Part shown: one piece after another, positions 35,823 to 44,837 of the stretch
Numbering within the stretch: position 1 is the stretch's first letter
Layout: the number at the start of each line of letters is the position of its first letter
Assembly (NCBI GenBank): GCA_913061265.1
Contig: CAJXVS010000005.1
Location: forward strand, 124,001-188,000
Direction: 5' to 3'
DNA length: 64,000 bases
From: an uncultured Halobacteriovorax sp.
GTDB lineage: Bacteria > Bdellovibrionota > Bacteriovoracia > Bacteriovoracales > Bacteriovoracaceae
Translations under genes and position numbers: made by a program
The notes under the pieces: generated by a model
Seen by the model: the letters and a program-made list of their open reading frames with translations, nothing else
What the model was told of the DNA's origin: nothing
Database searches by the model: none

Positions 35823-37946
35823 ATGACCAACAAAAGAATTAGTTTTGAAATTAAAGATTCGATCGCTTATATCGGGTTTGGTTACAACTGTGAAAAATCA
35901 ATGACTGTCCTCGATGAGGAGTCCCTTGTTGAGTTAAGAGATACAGTTGATGATCTTCATGGAAAAGCAAAAGAACTCAAGGGTGCAATCTTTTTTACAC
36001 ATAAAGAGAAGTGCTTCTTAGCTGGAGCTGATATTAAGCTTATCGCTGGGATGAAGACTGAATCTGAAGGGGCTCATGGAGCCGAGCAAGGTCAATTGAT
36101 CTTTAATAAGATTGAAGATCTTAAGATCCCTACAGTCGCCTGTGTTCACGGTGTCTGCCTTGGTGGTGGAACAGAACTTATCTTAAGTTGTAATACAATT
36201 ATAGCCTCAAGTGATAACGCTACAGTAATGGGTCTACCAGAAGTTAAGCTAGGAGTTATTCCTGGTTTTGGTGGTACTTATAGAATGCCAAGAAGAATTG
36301 GTTTACCAAAGGCGCTAGATCTTATTTTATCTGGAAAGATGGTTAAGGCGAAAAAAGCTAAGAGATTAGGTCTTGTTGATGGTGTTTTCCCAAAAGAGAG
36401 GCTTCTTGAGCAGGCCGTTATACATTTTGATAAAAGAAAGAAGGCCGAAGGTCTTATGGAGAGTTTAGAGAATTTTGCCAGTGAAAACTTTCTCTCAAAG
36501 AAGATTATCTTTCAAAAGGCTAGAGAATCTGTTCTTAAAAAGACTAAAGGCTTCTATCAAGCTCCTCTGAAAATATTAGATGTAATGGAAGCAGGAATGA
36601 TGAAGGGAAGATCAAGTTATCTTTCTTCAGAGTCTCAGGCTTTTGGTGAGCTTTGTGTAAGTGAGCAAAGCAAGAATCTTCAGCATATCTTCTTCATGAC
36701 TGAAGAAGCTAAGAAGTTTCCTGGTGGGGAGACTACTGAAAATGTTCCTAGCTTAAAAAGAGGCGCTGTCTTAGGCGCTGGAACAATGGGTGGCGGAATT
36801 GCATGGCTTATGTGTAATTCAGATATGGCCCCTATTATGAAAGATCTTAATGAAGACGCTCTTGTCTTAGGCTTAAAGCAGGCCAGCTCTAATTTTAAAG
36901 GGGCCATGAAGAGAAAAAAATTATCTGAAGATGACTTTCAAAGGAAGATGAGAAGTATTTCTCCTCAATTAGATTTCTCAGGTTTTCAAAAAACCGACCT
37001 TGTTATTGAAGCTGTAGTAGAGAATATGGATATCAAAAAGTCAGTCTTTGCTGAAGCTGAAAAGCATGTCAGCGAAACTTGTCTTTTAACGTCTAATACT
37101 TCTTCACTTAGTGTTGAAGAGATGGCCACGGCCCTTGAAAAACCAGAGAGGTTTGCAGGTCTTCATTTCTTTAACCCAGTACATATGATGCCTTTAGTAG
37201 AGATCATCACTCATTCAAAAATGAGTAACGATACCGCTAAGGCCCTTTATGATTGGTGTCTTGCTTCAAAGAAAACTCCTGTCATCGTTAAAGATGGCCC
37301 AGGATTTTTAGTCAATAGAATCTTAATGCCTTACCTCAATGAAGCAGGCTTTCTTCTCGAAGAAGGCGTGTCGATGAAAGACATTGATGATGCTTGTTTA
37401 AACTTTGGTATGCCAATGGGCCCTTGTAGGCTTCTTGATGAAATCGGAATTGATGTTGGTGTTAAAGTCGCCAAGATCCTTCATGATGGTCTCGGCGACA
37501 GGGCTAAGGCCTCAGGAGCTTCAGATCTCTTAGTAGATAAAGGCTTTTTAGGGAAGAAGACTAGCGCTGGTTTTTATCTTTATGATGAAAATGGAAAAGT
37601 AGCTGGACCTAATGAGGAAGTAACTAAGTTGTTACCTAGTCAAAGAAAGAAAATGGATGAAACTGAGATTCAGATGAGAGTTGTACTTCCGATGATTAAC
37701 GAAGCTTCAATCATTCTTGAAGAGGGAATTGTAAAAACTCCCGCAGAAGTTGATCTCGGTCTGATCTTCGGAATAGGCTTTCCTCCTTTTAGAGGCGGGC
37801 TTTTAAAGCATGCTGATAGTGAAGGTTTAGAAAGAATACTTTCCGCTATAGAAAAATTTAGCAAAGAAGTTGATTTTGATCGGTATCAGCCAAGTGGCTA
37901 TCTAAAAGACTTAGTCGATCAAAAGAAAAAGTTCTACGAAGCTTAG
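35823..37946 (+). CDS. fadJ: Fatty-acid oxidation multifunctional protein (enoyl-CoA hydratase / 3-hydroxyacyl-CoA dehydrogenase)
   Basis: 707 residues with two modules. The N-terminal crotonase domain has GADIKLIAGM and VCLGGGTEL (oxyanion hole and Glu pair). The C-terminal dehydrogenase has an NAD loop GAGTMGGGIA near residue 317 and the catalytic block FFNPVHMMPLVE. Length is close to E. coli FadJ (about 714). It hydrates enoyl-CoA and oxidises 3-hydroxyacyl-CoA, passing the product to the upstream thiolase. The LolC/E-type permease gene begins 8 bases downstream. Confidence 0.93.
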   Translation: MTNKRISFEIKDSIAYIGFGYNCEKSMTVLDEESLVELRDTVDDLHGKAKELKGAIFFTHKEKCFLAGADIKLIAGMKTESEGAHGAEQGQLIFNKIEDLKIPTVACVHGVCLGGGTELILSCNTIIASSDNATVMGLPEVKLGVIPGFGGTYRMPRRIGLPKALDLILSGKMVKAKKAKRLGLVDGVFPKERLLEQAVIHFDKRKKAEGLMESLENFASENFLSKKIIFQKARESVLKKTKGFYQAPLKILDVMEAGMMKGRSSYLSSESQAFGELCVSEQSKNLQHIFFMTEEAKKFPGGETTENVPSLKRGAVLGAGTMGGGIAWLMCNSDMAPIMKDLNEDALVLGLKQASSNFKGAMKRKKLSEDDFQRKMRSISPQLDFSGFQKTDLVIEAVVENMDIKKSVFAEAEKHVSETCLLTSNTSSLSVEEMATALEKPERFAGLHFFNPVHMMPLVEIITHSKMSNDTAKALYDWCLASKKTPVIVKDGPGFLVNRILMPYLNEAGFLLEEGVSMKDIDDACLNFGMPMGPCRLLDEIGIDVGVKVAKILHDGLGDRAKASGASDLLVDKGFLGKKTSAGFYLYDENGKVAGPNEEVTKLLPSQRKKMDETEIQMRVVLPMINEASIILEEGIVKTPAEVDLGLIFGIGFPPFRGGLLKHADSEGLERILSAIEKFSKEVDFDRYQPSGYLKDLVDQKKKFYEA

Positions 37947-37953
37947 GGCCTAG

Positions 37954-39117
37954 GTGCAAGCTTCGTTTACTCGCTATTTTTTTAAGTACATCTTTTTCGC
38001 TAAGACTCGGCAGAGGCTTTTGTTTCTGGCGATTCTTGGTCTTATCATCTCATCCTTCGCCCTCTTGGTTCTTCAAAGCACTATGGGGGGGCTCCAAGAT
38101 AAATTAATTGGCCGCTCTAAGAGCGTTAATGGAAATGGTGTCTTATTTATAAATGAAGGCGGCTATGCTAAGGCGCGAGAAGTTAAGCGTTATTTAAAAA
38201 CCAAGAAAATCAAAGGCTATATAGAGCAAGAGTTAGAACTTCTTCTTAAAAACGGAAACTATCTGGCTCCTGTTATAGTTCACGGTCTTGATGATAAGTC
38301 AGATCTTCCCCCTTACTTTGAAGATGTTAAGTTACGCGAGGTCCTTTTATCTCCTTCTTTAGCGAGGAGGGTGAACCTTGATCTTGGCGATCAGGTAAGG
38401 CTTATTTCTCCGGCTCATACTGATTCGATTATGGGAGATATTCCAAGAACAATAACTCTTTATTTAGAAGATTATCTAAGCACCGACGTGCCTGAAGTTG
38501 ATCACTATCATCTTTGGGTTCGCCTAAAAGTGCTACAAAACATGATGAGAAAGAAGGCGGCCAATAGGGTTCGCTTCTTTCAAGAAGTCGACTTTGATGA
38601 ATTACGATTAGGACTTAAGGAAACCTTTGGCCCTAGCATTGAATTAAAATCATGGAATGAAATGAATAGCACTCTGGTTTGGGCCTTAAGCTTAGAGACC
38701 ACTGTAATGGTCTTTCTTTTTGCCGCCATGACCCTCTTAGTATCTCTTTGCATAACCTCTGGACTGCTTATCTTCTTTGGAAAAGTTAAAGGAGATTTAG
38801 CCAGCTTTTGGATTATGGGCGGCTCTAAAGCAGATTTAGAGAAATCAACATCTATCTTTTTATTATTGATGAGTACCGGTGCGGTCATTATAGGCCTTCT
38901 TCTAGGGCTTATTGTTCTTTATTTCTTGGAGCATTACGGGGTAGAGATCATGCCTGAAGAATTTGTTGATAGAAAGATTCCTATTAAGATCACCTCTATG
39001 GGTGTCTTCATCAGTTTTATTGTTCCTACTTCAATTTCAATGGCCTTTAGCCTTATGAGTTTCTCTCAGTTTAAAAAAGAAACCAACTTTCTCGATTATG
39101 TCAGAACAATCGGTTGA
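37954..39117 (+). CDS. FtsX/LolC-E-type ABC transporter permease
   Basis: 387 residues from GTG 37954; the ribosome site is weak. Topology matches LolC/LolE: one membrane helix near residues 22-45, a periplasmic domain of about 200 residues, then three helices near 250-270, 300-325 and 350-372. The cytoplasmic MGGSKADLE segment between helices resembles the MGA motif of this family. LolC/E extracts lipoproteins from the inner membrane with the ATPase LolD. No lolD is adjacent, so it may pair with a distant ATPase or belong to another FtsX branch. It overlaps the next gene by 20 bases. Confidence 0.78.
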   Translation: MQASFTRYFFKYIFFAKTRQRLLFLAILGLIISSFALLVLQSTMGGLQDKLIGRSKSVNGNGVLFINEGGYAKAREVKRYLKTKKIKGYIEQELELLLKNGNYLAPVIVHGLDDKSDLPPYFEDVKLREVLLSPSLARRVNLDLGDQVRLISPAHTDSIMGDIPRTITLYLEDYLSTDVPEVDHYHLWVRLKVLQNMMRKKAANRVRFFQEVDFDELRLGLKETFGPSIELKSWNEMNSTLVWALSLETTVMVFLFAAMTLLVSLCITSGLLIFFGKVKGDLASFWIMGGSKADLEKSTSIFLLLMSTGAVIIGLLLGLIVLYFLEHYGVEIMPEEFVDRKIPIKITSMGVFISFIVPTSISMAFSLMSFSQFKKETNFLDYVRTIG

Positions 39118-40093
39118 TATTCTCGTCGTTGGTGACGGCGTCAGTGCAAAGGCCCTTCTCTGGGAACTTGAACAGCAGATTAGTGAAAAAAAAATACTTC
39201 AAGTAAGCTCTGATAAACTTTTTCCAAAAACAAGTCTTTCAAGCACTGCTATCGTGGCAAAGCATGGAATGAGAACTGGTGTTAGCCCCTTAGGGGATCT
39301 CCTGTGTCAGGGTGTTGAGCATTTTATGAAGAATGTTTATAGCACTGGTCTTATGGGAATGGAGAAGTCCTCTTTCTTTGACCTCTCTCATAAAACAGAT
39401 CTTGAAAAGCTTGAATCAAGGTATGGAAAGGTTGAGCTTTGTGAACCTGGTTGTCTTCCTTATGGTCAGACTCAACCAGATGTTTATTTTACTTTAGAAG
39501 ATTGCATTTTTATCAACCCGAAGGTTTTCTTGAGCTCACTTGATGAACAGTTCAATATTCCTTTAAAGAATAAAACCCTAATAGGAGTTGAGGATCATTG
39601 TGCTTTTTTTCTCGGAGGCGATAAAATTCACTTTAAGAAATTAATTCTTTGTCATGGTATAGGTCTTACCCAACTTTCGGGTCTTGGTATTAAAACAGAA
39701 AAAACAATTAAAGAAGTGCCAGGCGCTTTTCTAAGATGGAAAATTAACCTAGATGTTAAGAGTTTCGCTTATGGATTAGGAGGGTCAAACTTAGTTTATA
39801 GAAAAGATGATCAAAGTCTAATGCTCGGGGGGAGTACTCAACAAAAAGAAATCTTCAGTGCTGATCACGAAGCATTAAAAAGCTTTTATAATAAAGCATT
39901 AAGCTTTGGCCTTGATTGGATCCCTTCATTAGAAACTGCTGAGGTTTTAATAGGCGCTAGAGTGAAGGGTCCTAAAAGGACGCCTCTTTTTGAAGAAATT
40001 AAAGATGATGTGTTTATCTTAGGAGCGGCTTATAAGAACGGTTGGTCTCAGGCCTTTTGGGGCGCTAAGAAAATCTGCAGTGAATTACTCTGA
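39098..40093 (+). CDS. FAD-dependent oxidoreductase (DAO-like)
   Basis: 331 residues starting with a dinucleotide-binding fold (DILVVGDGVSAKALLWEL). The glycine pattern is GxGxxA, a slightly relaxed GxGxxG. The remainder fits a glycine/D-amino-acid oxidase-like architecture, including a C-terminal block (DDVFILGAAYKNGW) that would close the FAD site. The substrate is unknown. It overlaps the permease gene by 20 bases and the convergent Kazal lipoprotein gene by 9 bases. It may simply be carried by the permease operon. Confidence 0.72.
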   Translation: MSEQSVDILVVGDGVSAKALLWELEQQISEKKILQVSSDKLFPKTSLSSTAIVAKHGMRTGVSPLGDLLCQGVEHFMKNVYSTGLMGMEKSSFFDLSHKTDLEKLESRYGKVELCEPGCLPYGQTQPDVYFTLEDCIFINPKVFLSSLDEQFNIPLKNKTLIGVEDHCAFFLGGDKIHFKKLILCHGIGLTQLSGLGIKTEKTIKEVPGAFLRWKINLDVKSFAYGLGGSNLVYRKDDQSLMLGGSTQQKEIFSADHEALKSFYNKALSFGLDWIPSLETAEVLIGARVKGPKRTPLFEEIKDDVFILGAAYKNGWSQAFWGAKKICSELL

Positions 40094-40306
40094 GCATTCA
40101 CCCTTGGTGTATTTAACTTTTTCGCAATTTGCTTGGCAGCTATTTGAATAAGTCTTTCCATCCTCACCGCAAACTGGTGCGTACTCTTCAGTACATATAC
40201 AGAGGTTATTCTCTTCAACTATACCTGAAGGATTCTTTTCTTGGTTGCATGAAGTTAGTGAGAATAAAAAAAGGAAGGAGCACAATATTATTTTCAATGG
40301 TCTCAT
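40085..40306 (-). CDS. Kazal-type protease-inhibitor lipoprotein
   Basis: 73 residues: lipoprotein signal (lipobox LTSC, Cys20) and a short linker, then a compact Kazal domain (residues 36-71). The six cysteines are 36, 38, 46, 57, 61 and 71. The core spacing C-x7-C-x6-Y-x3-C-x3-C is exact, with PVCGEDGKTY as the signature; the last spacing (9) is shorter than in classical Kazal domains. Aligned with ovomucoid domain 3, the P1 residue is Glu40, which would favour proteases that cut after acidic residues. Such inhibitors protect the cell surface or its own secreted enzymes; the target is not known. Confidence 0.88.
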   Translation of the reverse strand: MRPLKIILCSFLFLFSLTSCNQEKNPSGIVEENNLCICTEEYAPVCGEDGKTYSNSCQANCEKVKYTKGECSE

Positions 40307-40345
40307 CTTTTTCCTTAATTTATGGGGTTTAAACTGATAAAAAAA

Positions 40346-40422
40346 TGGTGGCTTCGGGCAGAGTTGAACTGCCGACCTATGGGTTATGAATCCATCGCTC
40401 TCACCAACTGAGCTACGAAGCC
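40346..40422 (-). tRNA. tRNA with CAU anticodon, probably elongator tRNA-Met
   Basis: Read on the minus strand, a 77-base cloverleaf with encoded 3' CCA: acceptor GGCTTCG/CGAAGCC with discriminator A, D stem GCTC/GAGC, anticodon loop TTCATAA (CAU), T arm GGCAG-TTCAACT-CTGCC. The anticodon stem ATGGA/CCCAT has one A-C mismatch at 31-39. CAU can mean Met or lysidine-modified Ile2. Acceptor position 4 is U (paired to A69), like E. coli elongator Met and unlike the C4-G69 that TilS prefers, so Met is more likely. tilS itself starts 80 bases away on the other strand. Confidence 0.9.
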
Positions 40423-40502
40423 GCGATCCTCTTTTTATGACCGCAGTTTAATTATAAACCCATGAGACTGTCAACAAGTCTCTCAAAGAATATTAGTGAC
40501 TT

Positions 40503-41861
40503 ATGGAAGAATTAGATCAAATTTACAACCACCCCCGTTTAAAAACCCTTTGCCGCTATGTGGGCGAGTTCATGGATGATCGAAATCTATGGCCTAAGTC
40601 CAAAGAAGCGGCTGTTGCCGTATCTGGCGGTGCCGATAGCATCTTGCTCTTAATGGTCATGGCCCGCTTCGTTCAAGATGGCAGGTTAAAATCTCTCAAA
40701 GCGGTGCATATAAATCACGGTACTCGAGAGGCCAATTATGAAGAAGAGGACCTTGTAGCAGAGTTTTGTTACAGAATTGGGGTTTCTCTCAAAATTGAAA
40801 TATTGGATCTCTCTCACTATAAAAGTAACTTTGAATTCATCGCTAGAAAAGAGAGATATAAAGTCTTTAAGTCTCACCTCAATAAAGGTGACTCACTTTT
40901 TCTAGGTCATCATATCGACGACTCAATTGAATGGTCACTCTTGATGCAGTCAAAATCAGGAAGCCTAAAACCAAGTCTTGGGATCCCTGTTATTAACGGC
41001 GCATATGTCCGTCCTTTTATGTGTCTCTCAAGAGCGCAGATTGAAGGTCTCTGTAAAGACTTAGATCTTCCTTATGTAAATGATCCAACTAATCTTGAAT
41101 TAAGATTTGAAAGAAACTTTATCCGCCATGAAATCTTACCTAAGTTGAAAAAAAGATTCCCGGGTTTCATCCGCCATTATGTTTCTCGGCAAAATGACCT
41201 GGCCTATAAGTTAAGGGCCGCCAGGCTTGGGAAGAGAAAAATTGTTGATTTCAAGATTAAGGCTGATAATTTTGGAGGTAAGATTCTTTACCGCGAAGAT
41301 TATAAGAATGATTTTAAAGGATCTAAGCAAGATATTATTAAGATTGTAAAAGAACTCTCAGACGCTCCAAGAGGGGTCCTCCAGTCTCAAGCAGATAAGA
41401 TGATCCGCGCGCAGTTTAAAGGCAAGCAAGGTCCTTTTATTTTCTCTGGTGGCGTCTTTGGTTATATGGGCCAGGGAACTCTATATTTTATCCCAAGGGA
41501 TAAGGTTAAGACCTTTAAGGAAATTGACCGCGTCCTTCTTCATTCTTTAAGAAAAGCTTCAACTTCGCAGATTCCTAATGTACCAACTAAGAACCTAGCC
41601 GGACGGATGAACACTGATCCTTTTCCTTTTCTCTTTTTTACTCGAATAAAAGAAGGCACTGAAAAATCAATGGGATTGCCGCCCAGCAGGAAGAGGCCAC
41701 ACCCACTTCTCCCTCAAAGTACGGCCTTCGCCCTTCGTAATGGGCTTTATATAGGGGAGCTTCCGCGTTTACTGACTAAGGACGCAGGTAAAAGACTCAA
41801 GTATGAACTGCCTCTCATAAAGATTGATTCATGGCCTACAGCGGCGAATCCTAAGGATTAA
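40503..41861 (+). CDS. tilS: tRNA(Ile)-lysidine synthetase
   Basis: 452 residues with the N-type ATP pyrophosphatase loop SGGADS near residue 41. Further TilS blocks follow: GHHIDDS, the KPSLGIP-type insertion, LPYVNDPTN and RNFIRHEILPKL. TilS attaches lysine to C34 of tRNA-Ile2(CAU) so that it reads AUA codons. Some catalytic-loop positions differ from E. coli (HHIDDSIEW for HHLDDQAET). The tilS-ftsH-folP order that follows is common in bacteria and supports the call. Confidence 0.93.
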   Translation: MEELDQIYNHPRLKTLCRYVGEFMDDRNLWPKSKEAAVAVSGGADSILLLMVMARFVQDGRLKSLKAVHINHGTREANYEEEDLVAEFCYRIGVSLKIEILDLSHYKSNFEFIARKERYKVFKSHLNKGDSLFLGHHIDDSIEWSLLMQSKSGSLKPSLGIPVINGAYVRPFMCLSRAQIEGLCKDLDLPYVNDPTNLELRFERNFIRHEILPKLKKRFPGFIRHYVSRQNDLAYKLRAARLGKRKIVDFKIKADNFGGKILYREDYKNDFKGSKQDIIKIVKELSDAPRGVLQSQADKMIRAQFKGKQGPFIFSGGVFGYMGQGTLYFIPRDKVKTFKEIDRVLLHSLRKASTSQIPNVPTKNLAGRMNTDPFPFLFFTRIKEGTEKSMGLPPSRKRPHPLLPQSTAFALRNGLYIGELPRLLTKDAGKRLKYELPLIKIDSWPTAANPKD

Positions 41862-41868
41862 ATGCTGG

Positions 41869-41908
41869 AAAACCTTGGGATATCTTGTAAAGAAGGGCCC
41901 TAGGTTTT
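41869..41908 (+). terminator. Possible weak terminator downstream of tilS
   Basis: An 11-bp stem with one mismatch (AAAACCTTGGG / CCCTAGGTTTT) and an 18-base loop lies 8 bases past the tilS stop. The stem ends in TTTT and no further T-run follows, so it may only attenuate. Confidence 0.35.
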
Positions 41909-41975
41909 AAAATAGAGCCAATGTTATTTTCAGGGAATGAAGATAGCTGATTACTAAATGCTTAAGGAAAAGCCT

Positions 41976-43895
41976 ATGAAACCGCAGCAGAAAACTTTGA
42001 CCTTATGGATTGTTGTCATCTTGATGATGGCCTTGGTAGCGAAAGTCGCTTCCGAACAAAAAACAGTTCGTAAAAAAATCACATATCCTGAATTCATACA
42101 GGCCGTAGAAACTAAGAAGATTGAAAAAGTAGTTTTTAAGGGCAAGAAAGAAATCATCGGTAAGTTCATGACTGACTACGAAAGTGGAAGAAGTTTTAAC
42201 TTAACGGGTGATACTGGTGAAGTCACTTTTAAGATCCTTCGAGAAAATGGAATAACTCCCGAGTATGAAGAAGAAGAAAAACAAACATTCTTTGTTAGCC
42301 TTCTTGTTAACTGGGGACCTATGATCCTCTTGATTGTTATCTTCTATTTCTTCCTCCGTCAGATTCAAGCCGGTGGTGGAAAGGCCATGAGCTTTGGTAA
42401 GTCTAAAGCTAAGATGCTCTCTGCTAATGATAAGAAAGTGACCTTCTCTGATGTCTCTGGCGTTGAAGAAGCAAAAGAAGAATTAGTGGAAGTTGTCGAC
42501 TTTCTAAAAGATCCTAAAAAATACACTGCGCTTGGTGGGAAGATTCCAAAAGGGGTTATCCTTGTTGGTCCTCCTGGGACTGGTAAGACTCTTCTTGCTA
42601 GGGCCGTCGCTGGTGAAGCTGATGTTCCTTTCTTTTCAATTTCAGGTTCTGACTTTGTAGAGATGTTCGTAGGTGTTGGTGCTTCTAGAGTAAGAGACTT
42701 GTTTGAACAAGGTAAGAAACACGCTCCTTGTATTATCTTTATCGATGAGATCGATGCCGTTGGTAGGCATAGAGGTGCCGGTATGGGCGGTGGACACGAT
42801 GAGAGAGAGCAAACTCTTAACCAACTCTTAGTCGAGATGGATGGTTTTGAATCAAATGAAGGCGTGATCTTAATCGCCGCTACTAACAGAATTGATGTAT
42901 TAGATCCGGCTCTTTTAAGACCGGGTCGTTTTGATAGAAGAGTGACTGTAGGGCCTCCAGATGTTCGTGGACGCCTTGGAATCCTAAAGGTTCACTCTAA
43001 GAAGACACCTCTTGCTGATGATGTTGAACTTCAAACTATTGCTCAAGGAACTCCTGGCTTTACAGGGGCTGACCTTGCCAACTTAGTTAACGAAGCCGCC
43101 TTGAACGCAGCAAGATATGATAAGAAGAAATTAGAGATGGTTGATTTTGAATCAGCTAAAGATAAGGTTCTTATGGGACCTGAGAGAAAGTCTCTTGTGA
43201 TCAGTGATAAAGAAAAAAGACTGACAGCTTTTCACGAAGCTGGGCATACATTAGTAGGTCACTTTCTTCCTGAAGCAGATCCTATTCACAAGGTATCAAT
43301 TATGCCTCGTGGTGGAGCTCTTGGGATCACTATGCAGCTTCCAAAAGAAGACCGCTTATCGATGACAACTAACTATGCTCTTAATCGTATTGCTATCCTA
43401 ATGGGTGGGCGTTGCGCCGAAGAGCTTGTCTTTGATGACGTAACTTCTGGGGCTTCAAACGATATCCAAGTAGCGACTTCAATGGCGCATAAGATGGTGT
43501 GTGATTGGGGAATGAGTCGTCTGGGTCCTCTTAGATTTCATCGCTCAAGTCAGACTGCTTTTTCAGCACCTGGAACTGAGGGCATGAATTACTCTGAGGA
43601 AACCGCGGAGAGGATTGACCAAGAAGTTAAAAGAATTGTAGATGAAAACTATGTCGTGGCCATGGACATCTTGGTTAAGCATAGAGATATCCTGGATAGA
43701 GTTTCTGAAGCTCTGATCGTTTGGGAAACTCTTGATAAGAATCAAGTTCAAGATCTAGTCGATGGTAAGGATATTGGGAAACCAATCTTTACTGTAGAGA
43801 AAAAAGATAAAGACGAAGAAAAGAAAGAAGAAGCCGTTGTTAAAAAAGAAGAAACACCAGATAAGGATCCTTCAGATGATCCTGTTATGGCCTAA
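41976..43895 (+). CDS. ftsH: ATP-dependent zinc metalloprotease FtsH
   Basis: 639 residues from ATG 41976, preferred to an in-frame ATG 18 bases upstream because AAGGAAA lies 5 bases before it. Two membrane helices (about 8-25 and 108-128) bracket a periplasmic domain of about 80 residues. The AAA+ module has Walker A GPPGTGKT (198-205), FIDEIDAV, and second region of homology RPGRFDR; the protease site is HEAGH (420-424). The last 45 residues are a Lys/Glu-rich tail. FtsH degrades membrane and short-lived cytosolic proteins. folP starts 4 bases after the stop. Confidence 0.96.
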   Translation: MKPQQKTLTLWIVVILMMALVAKVASEQKTVRKKITYPEFIQAVETKKIEKVVFKGKKEIIGKFMTDYESGRSFNLTGDTGEVTFKILRENGITPEYEEEEKQTFFVSLLVNWGPMILLIVIFYFFLRQIQAGGGKAMSFGKSKAKMLSANDKKVTFSDVSGVEEAKEELVEVVDFLKDPKKYTALGGKIPKGVILVGPPGTGKTLLARAVAGEADVPFFSISGSDFVEMFVGVGASRVRDLFEQGKKHAPCIIFIDEIDAVGRHRGAGMGGGHDEREQTLNQLLVEMDGFESNEGVILIAATNRIDVLDPALLRPGRFDRRVTVGPPDVRGRLGILKVHSKKTPLADDVELQTIAQGTPGFTGADLANLVNEAALNAARYDKKKLEMVDFESAKDKVLMGPERKSLVISDKEKRLTAFHEAGHTLVGHFLPEADPIHKVSIMPRGGALGITMQLPKEDRLSMTTNYALNRIAILMGGRCAEELVFDDVTSGASNDIQVATSMAHKMVCDWGMSRLGPLRFHRSSQTAFSAPGTEGMNYSEETAERIDQEVKRIVDENYVVAMDILVKHRDILDRVSEALIVWETLDKNQVQDLVDGKDIGKPIFTVEKKDKDEEKKEEAVVKKEETPDKDPSDDPVMA

Positions 43896-43899
43896 GTAA

Positions 43900-44748
43900 A
43901 TGTCTAAAAAGAATTTTAAGATGATGGGGGTGATTAATATCACCCCCGATTCTTTTTCAGACGGTGGCCAAAACTTGACTCCTCAGAAGGTCCTCTCAAA
44001 TTGCCTTAAAATGACAAAGTTAGGTGTAGATTGCTTTGATTTCGGAGCAGAATCCACGGCTCCCTTCAATGAAAAAATTTCAATAGATTCTGAGCTTAAC
44101 CGTTTTGAGGAGAACCTCTTCCCAGTCTTAGAAGAGATTCTTCATTTAAATAAAACCATCAGTATCGATACCTATAAGCCTGAGATTTTTAGAGAAGTAG
44201 CTTCGAGGGTCTATAAGATTAATTCTAAGGCACAGCTTATTTGGAATGATGTAAGCGGCTCTGTAGATGATTCTCTAAAAGAAACCTTAAAGGAGTATCC
44301 AAGATGCACCTATGTTCTCTCTCATAACCTCGCCCCGTCTAGATTCCTTACAAGTGATCATATGAATTACCTTGAAGAAGACCTTGATTTAAAGAGTTTC
44401 TTCGAGAGGGGAGTTCAGTCACTTAGCTTTCATCAAGAGGTTTTTTTAGATCCCTGTTTCGGTTTTTCTAAGACCTTTGATCAAAATTGGGAGCTCATTC
44501 AAAAACTTCCAGATTTAGTTAAAAGTTTTGATAAAGGCTGGGTCTTAGGTGTTTCAAAGAAGTCATTTTTAAAGTCAGTAGCTAAAAAAGTGGCCAGTCC
44601 AGGGCCGAAAATGACAGAACTCTTACACCTAGGAATCCTCCTTAATTGGCAAGAAAACCTACCGATAAACCCCTATTATTTAAGAGTTCACGATGTCGCA
44701 CTTGGTCATTTTCTTACACTTGGCCAACAAGAACTTACATTTGGCTGA
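43900..44748 (+). CDS. folP: Dihydropteroate synthase
   Basis: 282 residues with the DHPS first signature MGVINITPDSFSDGG at residues 9-23, DFGAEST for the second, and SIDTY as the substrate-binding strand. It condenses the pterin pyrophosphate with p-aminobenzoate in folate synthesis. The rest is divergent, notably the C-terminal RVHDV block, but the family is secure. It is cotranscribed with ftsH. S1 protease copy 2 starts 89 bases further on the same strand. Confidence 0.92.
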   Translation: MSKKNFKMMGVINITPDSFSDGGQNLTPQKVLSNCLKMTKLGVDCFDFGAESTAPFNEKISIDSELNRFEENLFPVLEEILHLNKTISIDTYKPEIFREVASRVYKINSKAQLIWNDVSGSVDDSLKETLKEYPRCTYVLSHNLAPSRFLTSDHMNYLEEDLDLKSFFERGVQSLSFHQEVFLDPCFGFSKTFDQNWELIQKLPDLVKSFDKGWVLGVSKKSFLKSVAKKVASPGPKMTELLHLGILLNWQENLPINPYYLRVHDVALGHFLTLGQQELTFG

Positions 44749-44837
44749 AAACCGAGTATTCCTTATAGATGCGAGGGGTCAATTGCTGGCATATTCTATC
44801 CTATTAGATAGTGTGCCTCAAGAGATCGGGGAGATTT

